Positions 33,930 to 41,756 of a stretch of 64,000 nucleotides of DNA are shown in pieces. The first letter of the stretch is position 1; every line of letters begins with the position of its first letter. The DNA comes from JAMQKA01 sp031569985 (GTDB taxonomy: Bacteria; Bacteroidota; Rhodothermia; Balneolales; Balneolaceae). Location: NCBI RefSeq assembly GCF_031569985.1, contig NZ_JAMQKA010000010.1, forward strand, positions 62,001-126,000, written 5' to 3'. Under the pieces are notes generated by a model. That model made no database searches and was not told the origin of the DNA. It saw only the letters and a program-made list of their open reading frames with translations. The position numbers and the translations under genes are program-made.

Positions 33930-34943
33930 TTAGTTTATTACCGCCCGCCCCAGATAATTCGTATCAGTGCCGAACCAGATGGAGTTGGTTTCTTCGTCAA
34001 ATACCATATGCCGGACGGTGCCGCCGCCACTCTCAATTTCAGTAGAGCTGACAAACTCTTTCGATTTTGTATCAAACCCGACAAACATGTTGGGATCAAC
34101 CCCGGTTTCAACAACCCAGAAATGATCCTGATCATCAACCGTTACCGCGTAGGGGCGTGAGCTGGTACCAGAAGGCAACGGCCACTCCTGGAAGGAACCG
34201 TCAGCAGGATCATACATTCCCACATAGCCTCGGGAATAGTCGCCGTACCAGATGGTACCGTCAGAGGTTTGTGCCAGTCGGCGGGGACGTGAATCTGCAT
34301 TGGGGAGCTCAATTTCGGTAAGCTCCATCGTTTCAGGATCTACAGTGGCTAACTTATTAGTGCCAAACAGGGCGATCCACGGCTGCTCCATGTTTTGATC
34401 CATGATAATGCCATATGGTCGTGCCCGTGGAGTTTCCACCGGAATGATAGTCGGTTCGCCGGTTTCAACATTGAAAAACCCAACCGAGTTTGCCCCCTGT
34501 GATGTGAACCACATATTGCCATCCTCGTTGAACGCTATGGTATGCGGATCGCGGGCACTGTTGTCGTCGGGCATCATGTATTTGGTGATTTCCCCGGTCT
34601 CGGGATTAACTTTACCGATGTGGTTGGCACGGTTTCCGGCGTACCATGGGAACCCGTTGTCATCGACGACCACGGTGTGGGGTCCCGCCCCATCTTCGAG
34701 ATCAATTTTACGAAATTCTTCAGTTTCTGGATCAAATTCGCCTACGTAGTGGGAGCGCTGTCCGACAAACCAGATGTCGCCATCGGGAGCCACATAGGGA
34801 TCACGCGGTCGGCTGTTTTCCCAGGGTACCTGCCATTCGCTGATCTGAACTTCTACGACGGCATTGGTATCGATTTCTTTATCGGAGAATGCATATACAA
34901 ATAATACGGCAATACTCAGGATGGATAAGGTTAGCTTCTTCAT
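33930..34943 (-). CDS. Exported Vgb-like (streptogramin-lyase-like) beta-propeller
   Basis: A 337-residue exported protein with a signal (about 1-20). It has about seven repeats of the form G.IWFVGQRSHYVGEFDPETEEF, NGFPWYAGNRANHIGKVNPETGEI, GNMWFTSQGANSVGFFNVETGEP. These are blades of the Vgb/NHL-type propeller. Vgb itself linearises streptogramin B, but most members are not known to do so. I cannot identify the catalytic His/Glu set with confidence, so a lyase role is not claimed. It stands alone on the minus strand between repeat-bearing gaps. Confidence 0.85.
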   Translation of the reverse strand: MKKLTLSILSIAVLFVYAFSDKEIDTNAVVEVQISEWQVPWENSRPRDPYVAPDGDIWFVGQRSHYVGEFDPETEEFRKIDLEDGAGPHTVVVDDNGFPWYAGNRANHIGKVNPETGEITKYMMPDDNSARDPHTIAFNEDGNMWFTSQGANSVGFFNVETGEPTIIPVETPRARPYGIIMDQNMEQPWIALFGTNKLATVDPETMELTEIELPNADSRPRRLAQTSDGTIWYGDYSRGYVGMYDPADGSFQEWPLPSGTSSRPYAVTVDDQDHFWVVETGVDPNMFVGFDTKSKEFVSSTEIESGGGTVRHMVFDEETNSIWFGTDTNYLGRAVIN

Positions 34944-35418
34944 AACCGGAAATATTTTATGAGGAGTTAATATATATGACGGTCTGCGTTACAATAATCA
35001 ACGACCGCTTGTTTGGGTGCTACTAAGGAAATCTCCAGTATATATGTTACAACCCAAAGTTGAAGAAATTCTGAATGTTTTGCGAGGGAATATGTTGCCT
35101 TTATTAGTCGGGTTAATATTCTCCTAATAATATCCTGGCAACCATAAAAAGTAATGCCCTATCTATTCGCGGGAATTAATTCCCACGCCAGTGATTGCTG
35201 AAGCAGGGTATTGTGAGGCAGCATAGGGTCGGGTGTACGACACCTTCCCAGCGATTTTTAATTTTTTTAGTAGTTTGTTCATGGTTGGGAGACAGTTGCA
35301 CTACTGACCAATCAGTTGGGCCAAAGATTTTCACAGATGAAAATTAATGAATACAGATATAGAACATGTATTCTAACAAGGATTTCCACAATCAATATTA
35401 ACCTGTGTAGATCTGTGG
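34944..35418. other. Gene-free gap with two repeat types
   Basis: Contains a GCGGGAATTAATTCCCACG near-palindrome at 35168-35187. It also holds an element at about 35323-35425 that begins AAAGATTTTCACAGATGAAAATTAATG and ends ATCTGTGGCTAATTC in inverse orientation. The second type is a dispersed CACAGAT/ATCTGTGG repeat. No gene is seen. Confidence 0.6.
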
Positions 35419-36210
35419 CTAATTCTTCAAAATGGATTCGTCCAGCATGTCATTTTCCCGGAATACAAAAGAGTTGGAGAGTAAAATCCCGAGGTAAACA
35501 GAGAGGACTGTTCCGGCAAAAATGGCAAGCATAATCATAATCTGGTATTTGATGGCGATGATCGGTGAGCTGCCGCTGAGAATTTGCCCCGTCATCATGC
35601 CGGGCAGTGAGACGAGTCCGATGGTGGCCATAGTTGCCAGGGTGGGGTTGGCTGAACGTTTAAGAGCTCGCTGGAAAAAGGGAAACAGCGCCTCATGCCT
35701 TGTGGCACCGCAGGCCAGGTAAAACTGGTAGCGCTCTTTTTGCTCTTTCAGGCTGTAATAGAAATCGTTGATGCCGATCACGTTACTCCGCAGACAGTTG
35801 CCCAGCACCATGCCGGTGATCGGGATGGTATACTGGGCGGCCAAAAACTTGGGAAGCTGGATCACCAGCTCAAGGAAAAAGAGATCGATCAGGATTATGC
35901 CGAAAAAGGTGGCCCCGAAGATGGGAAGGATCAGCTTCCACTGCCGGTTTAGCTCACTTCGGTCGATCGTGGCAAAATCGGCCACGCCCACCATCACCAG
36001 GATCCATGCCATGTTGATCCACGCATTGTCCAGCACAAACAGGTATTCCAGGTAGTAACCAACAAACAGCAGCTGCAAGGTCATCCGCAGTGTGGCAATG
36101 CCCAGTTTTTTGTTGAGTCCCGTTTTATAGCGCCACAGGATGAACGCCGGGATCAGCAAAATCAGGAAGCCGATGCCCAGTTGCAGCCAACCCAGATCAA
36201 TAATTTCCAT
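35419..36210 (-). CDS. fetB: FetB/YbbM-type ABC export permease
   Basis: A 263-residue membrane protein of the UPF0014/FetB family with about seven hydrophobic segments. Family motifs are visible: TIPITGMVLGNCLRSNVIGIN, ACGATRHEALFPFFQRALKRSANPTLATMATIGLVSLPGMMTGQILSGSSP. In E. coli FetA-FetB promotes iron export and peroxide tolerance. The ATPase partner is encoded 194 bp upstream on the same strand, separated by a dispersed-repeat pair. The substrate here is likely iron or another metal, by homology only. Confidence 0.9.
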   Translation of the reverse strand: MEIIDLGWLQLGIGFLILLIPAFILWRYKTGLNKKLGIATLRMTLQLLFVGYYLEYLFVLDNAWINMAWILVMVGVADFATIDRSELNRQWKLILPIFGATFFGIILIDLFFLELVIQLPKFLAAQYTIPITGMVLGNCLRSNVIGINDFYYSLKEQKERYQFYLACGATRHEALFPFFQRALKRSANPTLATMATIGLVSLPGMMTGQILSGSSPIIAIKYQIMIMLAIFAGTVLSVYLGILLSNSFVFRENDMLDESILKN

Positions 36211-36248
36211 AAAATTATGACACGTCTTTAAATTTCTAGTTTAAAACT

Positions 36249-36321
36249 TGTAGAGACACATTGAATGTGTCTTAAGATAATGCCGGTTGAAGTAAGCAAG
36301 ACGGATGCAATACGTCTCTGC
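36249..36321. repeat. GTAGAGACAC-family repeat between fetA and fetB
   Basis: TGTAGAGACACATTGAATGTGTCTT (about 36249-36273) is a short hairpin. A partial inverted arm AAGACGGATGCAATACGTCTCTGCA lies at about 36297-36321. This is the family seen at 366-496. It splits the two subunit genes, which are usually adjacent. Confidence 0.55.
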
Positions 36322-36404
36322 AGGCTTTTAATGTAAGCGTTGGTTTCACATTTATGACATTTGTGCTACCCTTATCCTTGTCAATTTTGTGTTAATCCGT
36401 GGCC

Positions 36405-37034
36405 CTATTTCAGTTCAATGATTTTATCACACCGCTCCAGCCAAAAGGGATCGTGTGTTGTGGAGATAATCGTCTGCCCATTATCTGAAAACAGCAGGTC
36501 GATCGCTTTCTGCTTAGAATCTTCATCCAGGGCCGAGGTCGGCTCATCCAGCAGCATCAGGGGACGATCAAGCAGATGGCAGAGCACAAGTCCAACGCGC
36601 TGCCGTTGACCAGTAGAAAGCTCCCGGAACGGTTTGGGCAGTAGGGAAGAAGAAAGTCCCAGCAATGAGAGCTTACTTTTGATTTGATCTCCACCCGGTT
36701 TTTTTGAACGATTATACTGAAATTCAAATATTCTGTCGATCACCTCACCTACGGTGCCATCTCCGATGTTAAGATCTTGTGGGAGCCAGGCCGTGGCTTT
36801 GCGGATTGTAGCAAAATTATCACTTGCTATGGATGTTCCCTGGTATCGTATATCCCCCGATTTCAACTCTTCAAAACCCAACAGAAGTCGGAGTAGTGTA
36901 GTTTTTCCGGTTCCGGAATCCGCTTTGATCGCCACTTTTTGGCCCATCCCAATCGAAGCTGAAAAGTTGTTGATAACCGGCGTGGTACTGTCCCCATATT
37001 GAAAAGTTACCCCGTCAAAGTTGATCAGTGCCAT
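36405..37034 (-). CDS. fetA: FetA-type ABC transporter ATP-binding protein
   Basis: A 209-residue ATPase subunit with Walker A (ADSGTGKTTLLRLLLGF), signature LSTGQRQRVGLVLCHLLDRPLML, Walker B LLDEPTSALD and the switch histidine in STTHDPFWL. Length and layout match FetA/YbbL. It follows the antiporter gene by five bases and precedes fetB, all on the minus strand. They are probably one operon exporting metal or adjusting ion balance. Confidence 0.88.
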   Translation of the reverse strand: MALINFDGVTFQYGDSTTPVINNFSASIGMGQKVAIKADSGTGKTTLLRLLLGFEELKSGDIRYQGTSIASDNFATIRKATAWLPQDLNIGDGTVGEVIDRIFEFQYNRSKKPGGDQIKSKLSLLGLSSSLLPKPFRELSTGQRQRVGLVLCHLLDRPLMLLDEPTSALDEDSKQKAIDLLFSDNGQTIISTTHDPFWLERCDKIIELK

Positions 37035-37039
37035 ATGAA

Positions 37040-39064
37040 TTAGGTCTGCTCGTTTTTAAATGATTCGGTAGCCCTGAAAAGATGAGCACACGTGGTAAAC
37101 TGGGAGGCGGTTCCGACAAGTACTAATCGGTCGCCGGGTTCCACAAGGAAGTCGCCATCGGGATTGCCGATTGTTTTTTCGCCGCGTCGAACGGCCAGTA
37201 CGCTGAGATCATACTTGTTGCGCAGCTGCAGCTCACGTAGCGTTTTATTGGCCGAGGGTGATCCTTCTCGTACAGCTACGGCGCGGGTGTGTAATCCTTC
37301 CTCATCCAGTCCTTGCAGCACCATCAGGTGAGCTTCCTGGATACTTCCGCGCAGGATTTTGTAGTCCTCGGCGCGGAGAGTTCGAATATGTTCTTCAATT
37401 TCGTCTTCCGGGATCATGTAGGCCCCAAGCACCTGTGAGAAAATACGAACAGTGGTCTCCATCTCTTCCGGTATGACAATGTCGGCACCGGCATCCTCCA
37501 GCATCTCTACTTCGTTGAGGAAGCGAGTACGCACCAGGATCTGGAGGGTGGGATTTTCAAAATGGGCGGCTTTGATGATACGCGGGCTTGCAGCGGGATC
37601 ATTGATGGCGATGACGCAGAGCTTGGCAGTGGCAATTTCTGCCAGCTCGAGGATGTGCGAACTACTGGCATCGCCATAAATAACCGGGATCTCTTCGGCT
37701 CGCATCTCGGCAACCGAATCGGGATTCATCTCAATCACCACAAATGGGATACCGGTCTCGCGGAGCACCTTTACCAGGCGGCGTCCGGCAGGACCGTATC
37801 CCACAATGACGACATGATCTTCGTGCTCTGGCCTGGTTTCCGGAGTTTTGGCTTCGTTATCGCGTCCCAAATGTTTGAGAGGGGTTTTTGCCAGTGCGGT
37901 TCCGAGTCCGGGTCCCAGGTTTAGCAGAAAGGGGGTCAAAATCATCAGCAATACCGAGACGGCGATGAAGGTTTGTGAACCCAGATCTCCCATCCCCGCC
38001 GGCGTCATCCCCGCCATGCGTCCTGCCCGCTCCAGGACAAAGGAAAACTCCCCGATCTGTGCCAGTGCCAGTCCTGATGCCGCGGCAATGCGAACGGGGT
38101 AGCCGAGGGTGAGAAGGCTGGTGGAGGTGATCAAAAGTTTGAGGATAATGACAACTGCTGCAGTCGCAAGTAAAATAACTGGATACTCGATGACGTAGCT
38201 GATATCGAGAAGCATCCCTACTGAAACAAAGAAGACAGCGTTAAAGATAGTGCGCAGCGGCAGGATTTCACTGAGCGCCTGTTCGCTAAAATGGCTTTCA
38301 CTAACTACGAGACCAGCTAAAAAAGCCCCGAGTGCCAGGCTTACGTTGGCCATGCTGGTGAGGGCGGCCGTGCCAAAACAGATCGCGACTACGGTCAGCA
38401 GGAACAGTTCCTGTCGGCGGGTTTTTGCGACTTTTTCCAAGATCCAGGGTACAATACGGCGTGCCAGGACAATCACAAACGCAATAAGTAGCAGCGCCTT
38501 GCCGAGAATCCACAACAGGTCGAGCCCGGAATCAGATTCTCCGGAGAGGATCGGGATCATAAGCACCATCACAATGATGGCCAAATCCTGGAAGATAAGT
38601 ACCGCCAGGGAAAGCTGGCCGGATGGCGTGTCGGTTTCCCGGCGTTGGCTTAAAAGTCCCAGCACGATGGCTGTACTACTCAAGGCCACGAGAAAACCTG
38701 TGTAGATGCTGGTGTTGAGATTCACTTCAAAAACCATAAGTATCCCCACCACTGCGCCTGTTGTCAATAATACCTGCAGGCCGCCACCCACGAATATCGC
38801 TTTACGGATGCGGTTCAGTTTGTCGAGGCTAAATTCGATACCGATGGTAAACAGCAGTAATATGACCCCGATTTCGGCAAGCATATCGACCAGCTCCTGG
38901 TCGGGGACGAGCGCAAGGGCATTGGGACCGATGACAACCCCGGCAATAAGGAAGCCTACAATAGGCACTAGCTTGAGACGGTAGCAAAGGTAGGCGATAC
39001 CCACACTGACCAGGAAGAGGGCTACAAGTTCATTTAAAAAAGGAAGTCCTACAGCTGGCGTCAT
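37040..39064 (-). CDS. KefB/CPA2-type cation:proton antiporter with TrkA domains
   Basis: A 674-residue monovalent-cation:H+ antiporter. About 12 hydrophobic segments fill residues 1-390, including GFLIAGVVIGP, FTIGIEFSLDKL, FQDLAI and ASGLALAQIGEFSFVL. A TrkA-N (RCK) nucleotide-binding domain at about 420-535 begins VVIVGYGPAGRRL. A TrkA-C domain at about 585-665 ends VEPGDRLVLVGT. The family exchanges K+ or Na+ for H+ under ligand control. The stop codon is five bases before fetA, so it is the promoter-proximal gene of a three-gene run. Confidence 0.92.
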   Translation of the reverse strand: MTPAVGLPFLNELVALFLVSVGIAYLCYRLKLVPIVGFLIAGVVIGPNALALVPDQELVDMLAEIGVILLLFTIGIEFSLDKLNRIRKAIFVGGGLQVLLTTGAVVGILMVFEVNLNTSIYTGFLVALSSTAIVLGLLSQRRETDTPSGQLSLAVLIFQDLAIIVMVLMIPILSGESDSGLDLLWILGKALLLIAFVIVLARRIVPWILEKVAKTRRQELFLLTVVAICFGTAALTSMANVSLALGAFLAGLVVSESHFSEQALSEILPLRTIFNAVFFVSVGMLLDISYVIEYPVILLATAAVVIILKLLITSTSLLTLGYPVRIAAASGLALAQIGEFSFVLERAGRMAGMTPAGMGDLGSQTFIAVSVLLMILTPFLLNLGPGLGTALAKTPLKHLGRDNEAKTPETRPEHEDHVVIVGYGPAGRRLVKVLRETGIPFVVIEMNPDSVAEMRAEEIPVIYGDASSSHILELAEIATAKLCVIAINDPAASPRIIKAAHFENPTLQILVRTRFLNEVEMLEDAGADIVIPEEMETTVRIFSQVLGAYMIPEDEIEEHIRTLRAEDYKILRGSIQEAHLMVLQGLDEEGLHTRAVAVREGSPSANKTLRELQLRNKYDLSVLAVRRGEKTIGNPDGDFLVEPGDRLVLVGTASQFTTCAHLFRATESFKNEQT

Positions 39065-39123
39065 CTACTTTGTTGGTCGGTTAATTGAATCAAATTAAAG
39101 AAACGAAGATAACGGATAGAAAA

Positions 39124-39236
39124 TGAAATTAAGAATTAGGAATTTAAAAATTAAGAATGGAGAATTAGGAGGGAACCCATCCTAGAATAGGTTGACAACC
39201 TAGCACAAAAATACGCATTACGAATTATGCATTACT
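39124..39236. repeat. Microrepeat tract (AATTAAGAATTAGG / TACGCATTACG)
   Basis: AT-rich imperfect 7-8 bp units of AATTAAGA/AATTAGGA type, then CGCATTACGAATTATGCATTAC. It is similar in style to 3914-3970 and 41641-41710. Confidence 0.5.
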
Positions 39237-39239
39237 CAT

Positions 39240-39277
39240 AAAAAACTCGTCGGTTTAATAAGGCATAAACCGACGAG
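39240..39277 (-). terminator. Rho-independent terminator of the DJ-1/PfpI gene
   Basis: Perfect 12-bp stem (CTCGTCGGTTTA with TAAACCGACGAG, 39246-39257 and 39266-39277). Read on the minus strand, it is followed by six T residues. It begins 24 bp past the stop of the minus-strand gene. Confidence 0.9.
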
Positions 39278-39301
39278 CAGGATTAAATAAGTTGAAATTG
39301 A

Positions 39302-39901
39302 TCAGGCTTTAACCGTCTCTTTATGTGATATCTGGGTCCCAAGTACTTTCAGAAATGCGGCCAGCCATTTGGGGTGTCCCGGCCAGGCGGGGGAGGTGAC
39401 CAGGTTGCCATCAACCACAACTTCTGTGGCCTCCACATCTTTGTAGTTGGCGCCGGCGACTTCCATCTCGGGTCCAACTGCCGGGTAAGCAGTCAGCGTT
39501 CTCCCCTTGACGGCATCGGCAGCCGACAAGATCTGAAGTCCGTGGCACAGTGCCGCAACCGGTTTATCCTTGTTCATAAAGTGATTCACAATTTCCAGCA
39601 CTCCTTTTTCTCGTCGCAGATACTCCGGGGCCCGGCCTCCGGATATAACAAGTGCGTCATAATCAGCGGGATTCACATCACTAAAAGTGGCATTTAGTGT
39701 GAAGTTATGTCCCGGCTTTTCAGAATAGGTTTGGTCACCTTCAAAATCGTGGATTGCTGTTTTGACTGATTCCCCCGACTTCTTTTTGGGACAAATGGCG
39801 TGAACGGTGTGCCCCACCATCTGCAGTGCCTGGAACGGAACCATTATTTCGTAATCTTCTCCGTAGTCTCCGACTAGTTGCAATATTTTTTTCCCACTCA
39901 T
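39302..39901 (-). CDS. DJ-1/PfpI family protein
   Basis: A 199-residue protein of the DJ-1/ThiJ/PfpI superfamily. The nucleophile elbow is AALCHGLQIL with Cys119 followed by His120, and a conserved glutamate lies near the start in GDYGEDYEI (Glu15/Glu18 region). ALVISGGRAPEYLRREKGV is the other family motif. Members act as glyoxalases, deglycases, chaperones or peptidases, and the sequence does not decide between them. It has a GGGAGAA ribosome site and is transcribed alone, with a strong terminator. Confidence 0.9.
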   Translation of the reverse strand: MSGKKILQLVGDYGEDYEIMVPFQALQMVGHTVHAICPKKKSGESVKTAIHDFEGDQTYSEKPGHNFTLNATFSDVNPADYDALVISGGRAPEYLRREKGVLEIVNHFMNKDKPVAALCHGLQILSAADAVKGRTLTAYPAVGPEMEVAGANYKDVEATEVVVDGNLVTSPAWPGHPKWLAAFLKVLGTQISHKETVKA

Positions 39902-40008
39902 GATAATTCTCCCAAATATTTAGTTTTAAAGATTTCTTATTACACTCAAAAAAACTGGGCTTTGGAGGGTAAAGTTCCGCCTAAATTAGTTTAAGCCTAA
40001 TCACTGAT

Positions 40009-40028
40009 GCGGGAACTAATTCCCGCGC
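40009..40028. repeat. GCGGGAACTAATTCCCGCGC palindrome
   Basis: A one-mismatch relative of the 36-bp palindrome at 19962-19997, in the gap between the DJ-1 and DUF3124 genes. Confidence 0.7.
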
Positions 40029-40114
40029 AATAGATGTGGCCGATAAGAATTTGAAACACTAACAGATGATCGGTAATAGGTGAACCCCTTCGTTCTCAAT
40101 GTACAAAAGAAATC

Positions 40115-40693
40115 TTACTCCTTAACATTTTGGCCAAGGGAATGGATAGCACGTCCCTCGCTTACAAAAGAAATGCCCTGCTGCTGAGAGGTACTGATCA
40201 TCACCGCTTCAATAATAGGGTGACTAACTTGTTCCTCCGATTCCCAGAGAACCAAGAAGTTGGCCCCCACGCCCCCGCGCAGATCCTCCTCTTCAACTAC
40301 AAAAGAAGTTGAGGCAAGTGGCCCTATCGTCTGTGGCTGATCTAGATATTTATGGACCAGGCTTCCTTTTGAATCGTAATAGTACACTTTTTTGAGGGTA
40401 ATTGGATGTTGCATGTCGGAATTTCTGAAGCTTAGCGTGGCAGTCAGGTTGAAGGTCTTCCTGTGATCCAGCTGGTAAATATGGGAATAGACAGGTACGT
40501 AGACATTCTCTCCCATTATGGCGTTTTCGCTGAAGTTGACAAATGATGCGGCCGTTAATGCGGTAGTCGAATCGGAAGGGGCAACGGCTGAACCCTTGCC
40601 AGAGGGGGATTCCTGCCTATTCTCTGTTTGGCAGCCTGCAACGATAAGAAGAAAGAATAAACTCGGAAGACTAAAGAAGAGAAACCGCGTCAT
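40115..40693 (-). CDS. DUF3124 lipoprotein
   Basis: A 192-residue lipoprotein with lipobox VAGC (Cys21) and a DUF3124 domain from about residue 55: VYVPVYSHIYQLDHRKTFNLTATLSFRN, IGPLASTSFVVEEEDLRGGVGANFLVLWE. The function is unknown. It lies 44 bp downstream of the PCu(A)C gene on the same strand and is probably co-transcribed. That points to a periplasmic or surface role linked to copper, by context only. Confidence 0.85.
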   Translation of the reverse strand: MTRFLFFSLPSLFFLLIVAGCQTENRQESPSGKGSAVAPSDSTTALTAASFVNFSENAIMGENVYVPVYSHIYQLDHRKTFNLTATLSFRNSDMQHPITLKKVYYYDSKGSLVHKYLDQPQTIGPLASTSFVVEEEDLRGGVGANFLVLWESEEQVSHPIIEAVMISTSQQQGISFVSEGRAIHSLGQNVKE

Positions 40694-40737
40694 AAAATAG
40701 GCGTTATTTTAGAATTTAATTACAACTTAAGAAAATG

Positions 40738-41217
40738 TCAGTTAATGTGATTTTGACTTTCCCCCGATACAGGAACGTTGAGCTTTACAGAACCATATTG
40801 TGAGAATAAGAGTCTCAGAGAAATTGAATCACCGGTAGTCAAATCCCTGCTCAACTGCATCATCATGATGTGATATCCGCCGGGTTTCAGTTCAGTAATG
40901 GAACGAGCTTCTATCGGTAATTCTCCAACCGGGCGCATCCCTGAAACACCATCTTTTTCATAGGATTGATGGATTTCAGTAATCAAGGCCGCATTTGTAG
41001 TTACACTTACCAGCGTATCCGTGTTTTCCATCCCATTGGCAATTGTTAAGTAAGCCCCGCCCGTCATCCCCAGCTTGGCTGGACGTGCCCATGCATCACG
41101 GACTTCAATTTTGTTCTGTGGCAGATCAGCATTGATATTTCCCTTTTCAGCGCGACAGGAAATAAGTAGTATTCCAAATATAAACGAAACAAAAACTAAC
41201 AGGTGGTCAAGAATCAT
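40738..41217 (-). CDS. PCu(A)C periplasmic copper chaperone
   Basis: A 159-residue copper chaperone with a short N-terminal signal/anchor and a possible lipobox ending in Cys21 (LLISC). The Cu(I)-binding motif H-X10-M-X21-H-X-M is met exactly, from the His of EIHQSYEKDGVSGM to HIM in GGYHIMMMQL. The family delivers copper to cytochrome oxidase Cu(A) or buffers periplasmic copper. DUF3124 follows it. The SCO gene that commonly works with it lies about 3.4 kb away in the next cluster. Confidence 0.93.
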   Translation of the reverse strand: MILDHLLVFVSFIFGILLISCRAEKGNINADLPQNKIEVRDAWARPAKLGMTGGAYLTIANGMENTDTLVSVTTNAALITEIHQSYEKDGVSGMRPVGELPIEARSITELKPGGYHIMMMQLSRDLTTGDSISLRLLFSQYGSVKLNVPVSGESQNHIN

Positions 41218-41410
41218 AAGCTTGAAAATAATTTAGCACTCATTTTTATAAATTCGATTTAAGTGTATTTCTGGACGAATCGAGAATCTAATCATGTTGC
41301 TACAACCCGATAACTAGTTGTCTCCAATAAATTTAGAGTTGGTACTGGAAATTAAACAGGTTTCCAGATAAGTTGTAAGTCAATCCTAAATAAAATAAGG
41401 GAGGATTGTA

Positions 41411-41563
41411 ATGTGTAAACGAACCGAATGTCCCGAATGTGGTGCTACCGCTACGGAACCATGTCTTCATGAACCACAAGATGATTGTGTAAGGGAAGTT
41501 GCCACATGTCCACAATGTGGGGCTGTTGCAGCAGAACCCTGCCTGGAAGAGGCTGAAGCTTAA
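41411..41563 (+). CDS. 50-residue double zinc-ribbon protein
   Basis: A short gene with a very strong ribosome site (AAGGGAGGA, 7 bp before ATG). The protein is MCKRTECPECGATATEPC.. then ATCPQCGAVAAEPCLEEAEA: two copies of a CPxCGAxxxxPC motif about 27 residues apart. Eight cysteines in 50 residues suggest zinc or another soft metal. Single CPxCGAxxxxPC ribbons are known in small actinobacterial proteins; the double form is less familiar to me. No signal peptide. It is divergent from the PCu(A)C gene and convergent with the receptor gene, ending in a strong terminator. The exact role is unknown. Confidence 0.8.
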   Translation: MCKRTECPECGATATEPCLHEPQDDCVREVATCPQCGAVAAEPCLEEAEA

Positions 41564-41594
41564 ATTTCAATCACCTATTGAAATTCAGAAAATA

Positions 41595-41635
41595 AATAAG
41601 AGGGGAGAAGCAGTATAGAACTTTCCCCTCTTATT
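41595..41635. terminator. Bidirectional terminator
   Basis: A perfect 12-bp stem AATAAGAGGGGA / TCCCCTCTTATT with a 17-nt loop, U-rich on both exits. It separates the convergent zinc-ribbon (+) and receptor (-) genes. Confidence 0.85.
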
Positions 41636-41640
41636 ATTAA

Positions 41641-41710
41641 TGCGGAATTCAGAATTCTGAGGGAAACAGTTAGCCAAGTACAATTCTTAATTTTTCATTC
41701 CTAATTCAAG
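41641..41710. repeat. Microrepeat tract (GAATTCAGAATTC / AATTCTTAATTTTTCATTCC)
   Basis: Imperfect short units of the AATTAAGAATT type, here in inverse orientation to the tract at 39124-39236. Confidence 0.45.
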
Positions 41711-41756
41711 ATGGAGCCCACCGCCGAGGTAGACTCCATCAAGATTATCTTTAGGA

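Noticed and set aside
33930..34943. Streptogramin resistance lyase
   Set aside because: The propeller resembles Vgb, but I could not confirm its catalytic residues and there is no resistance context.
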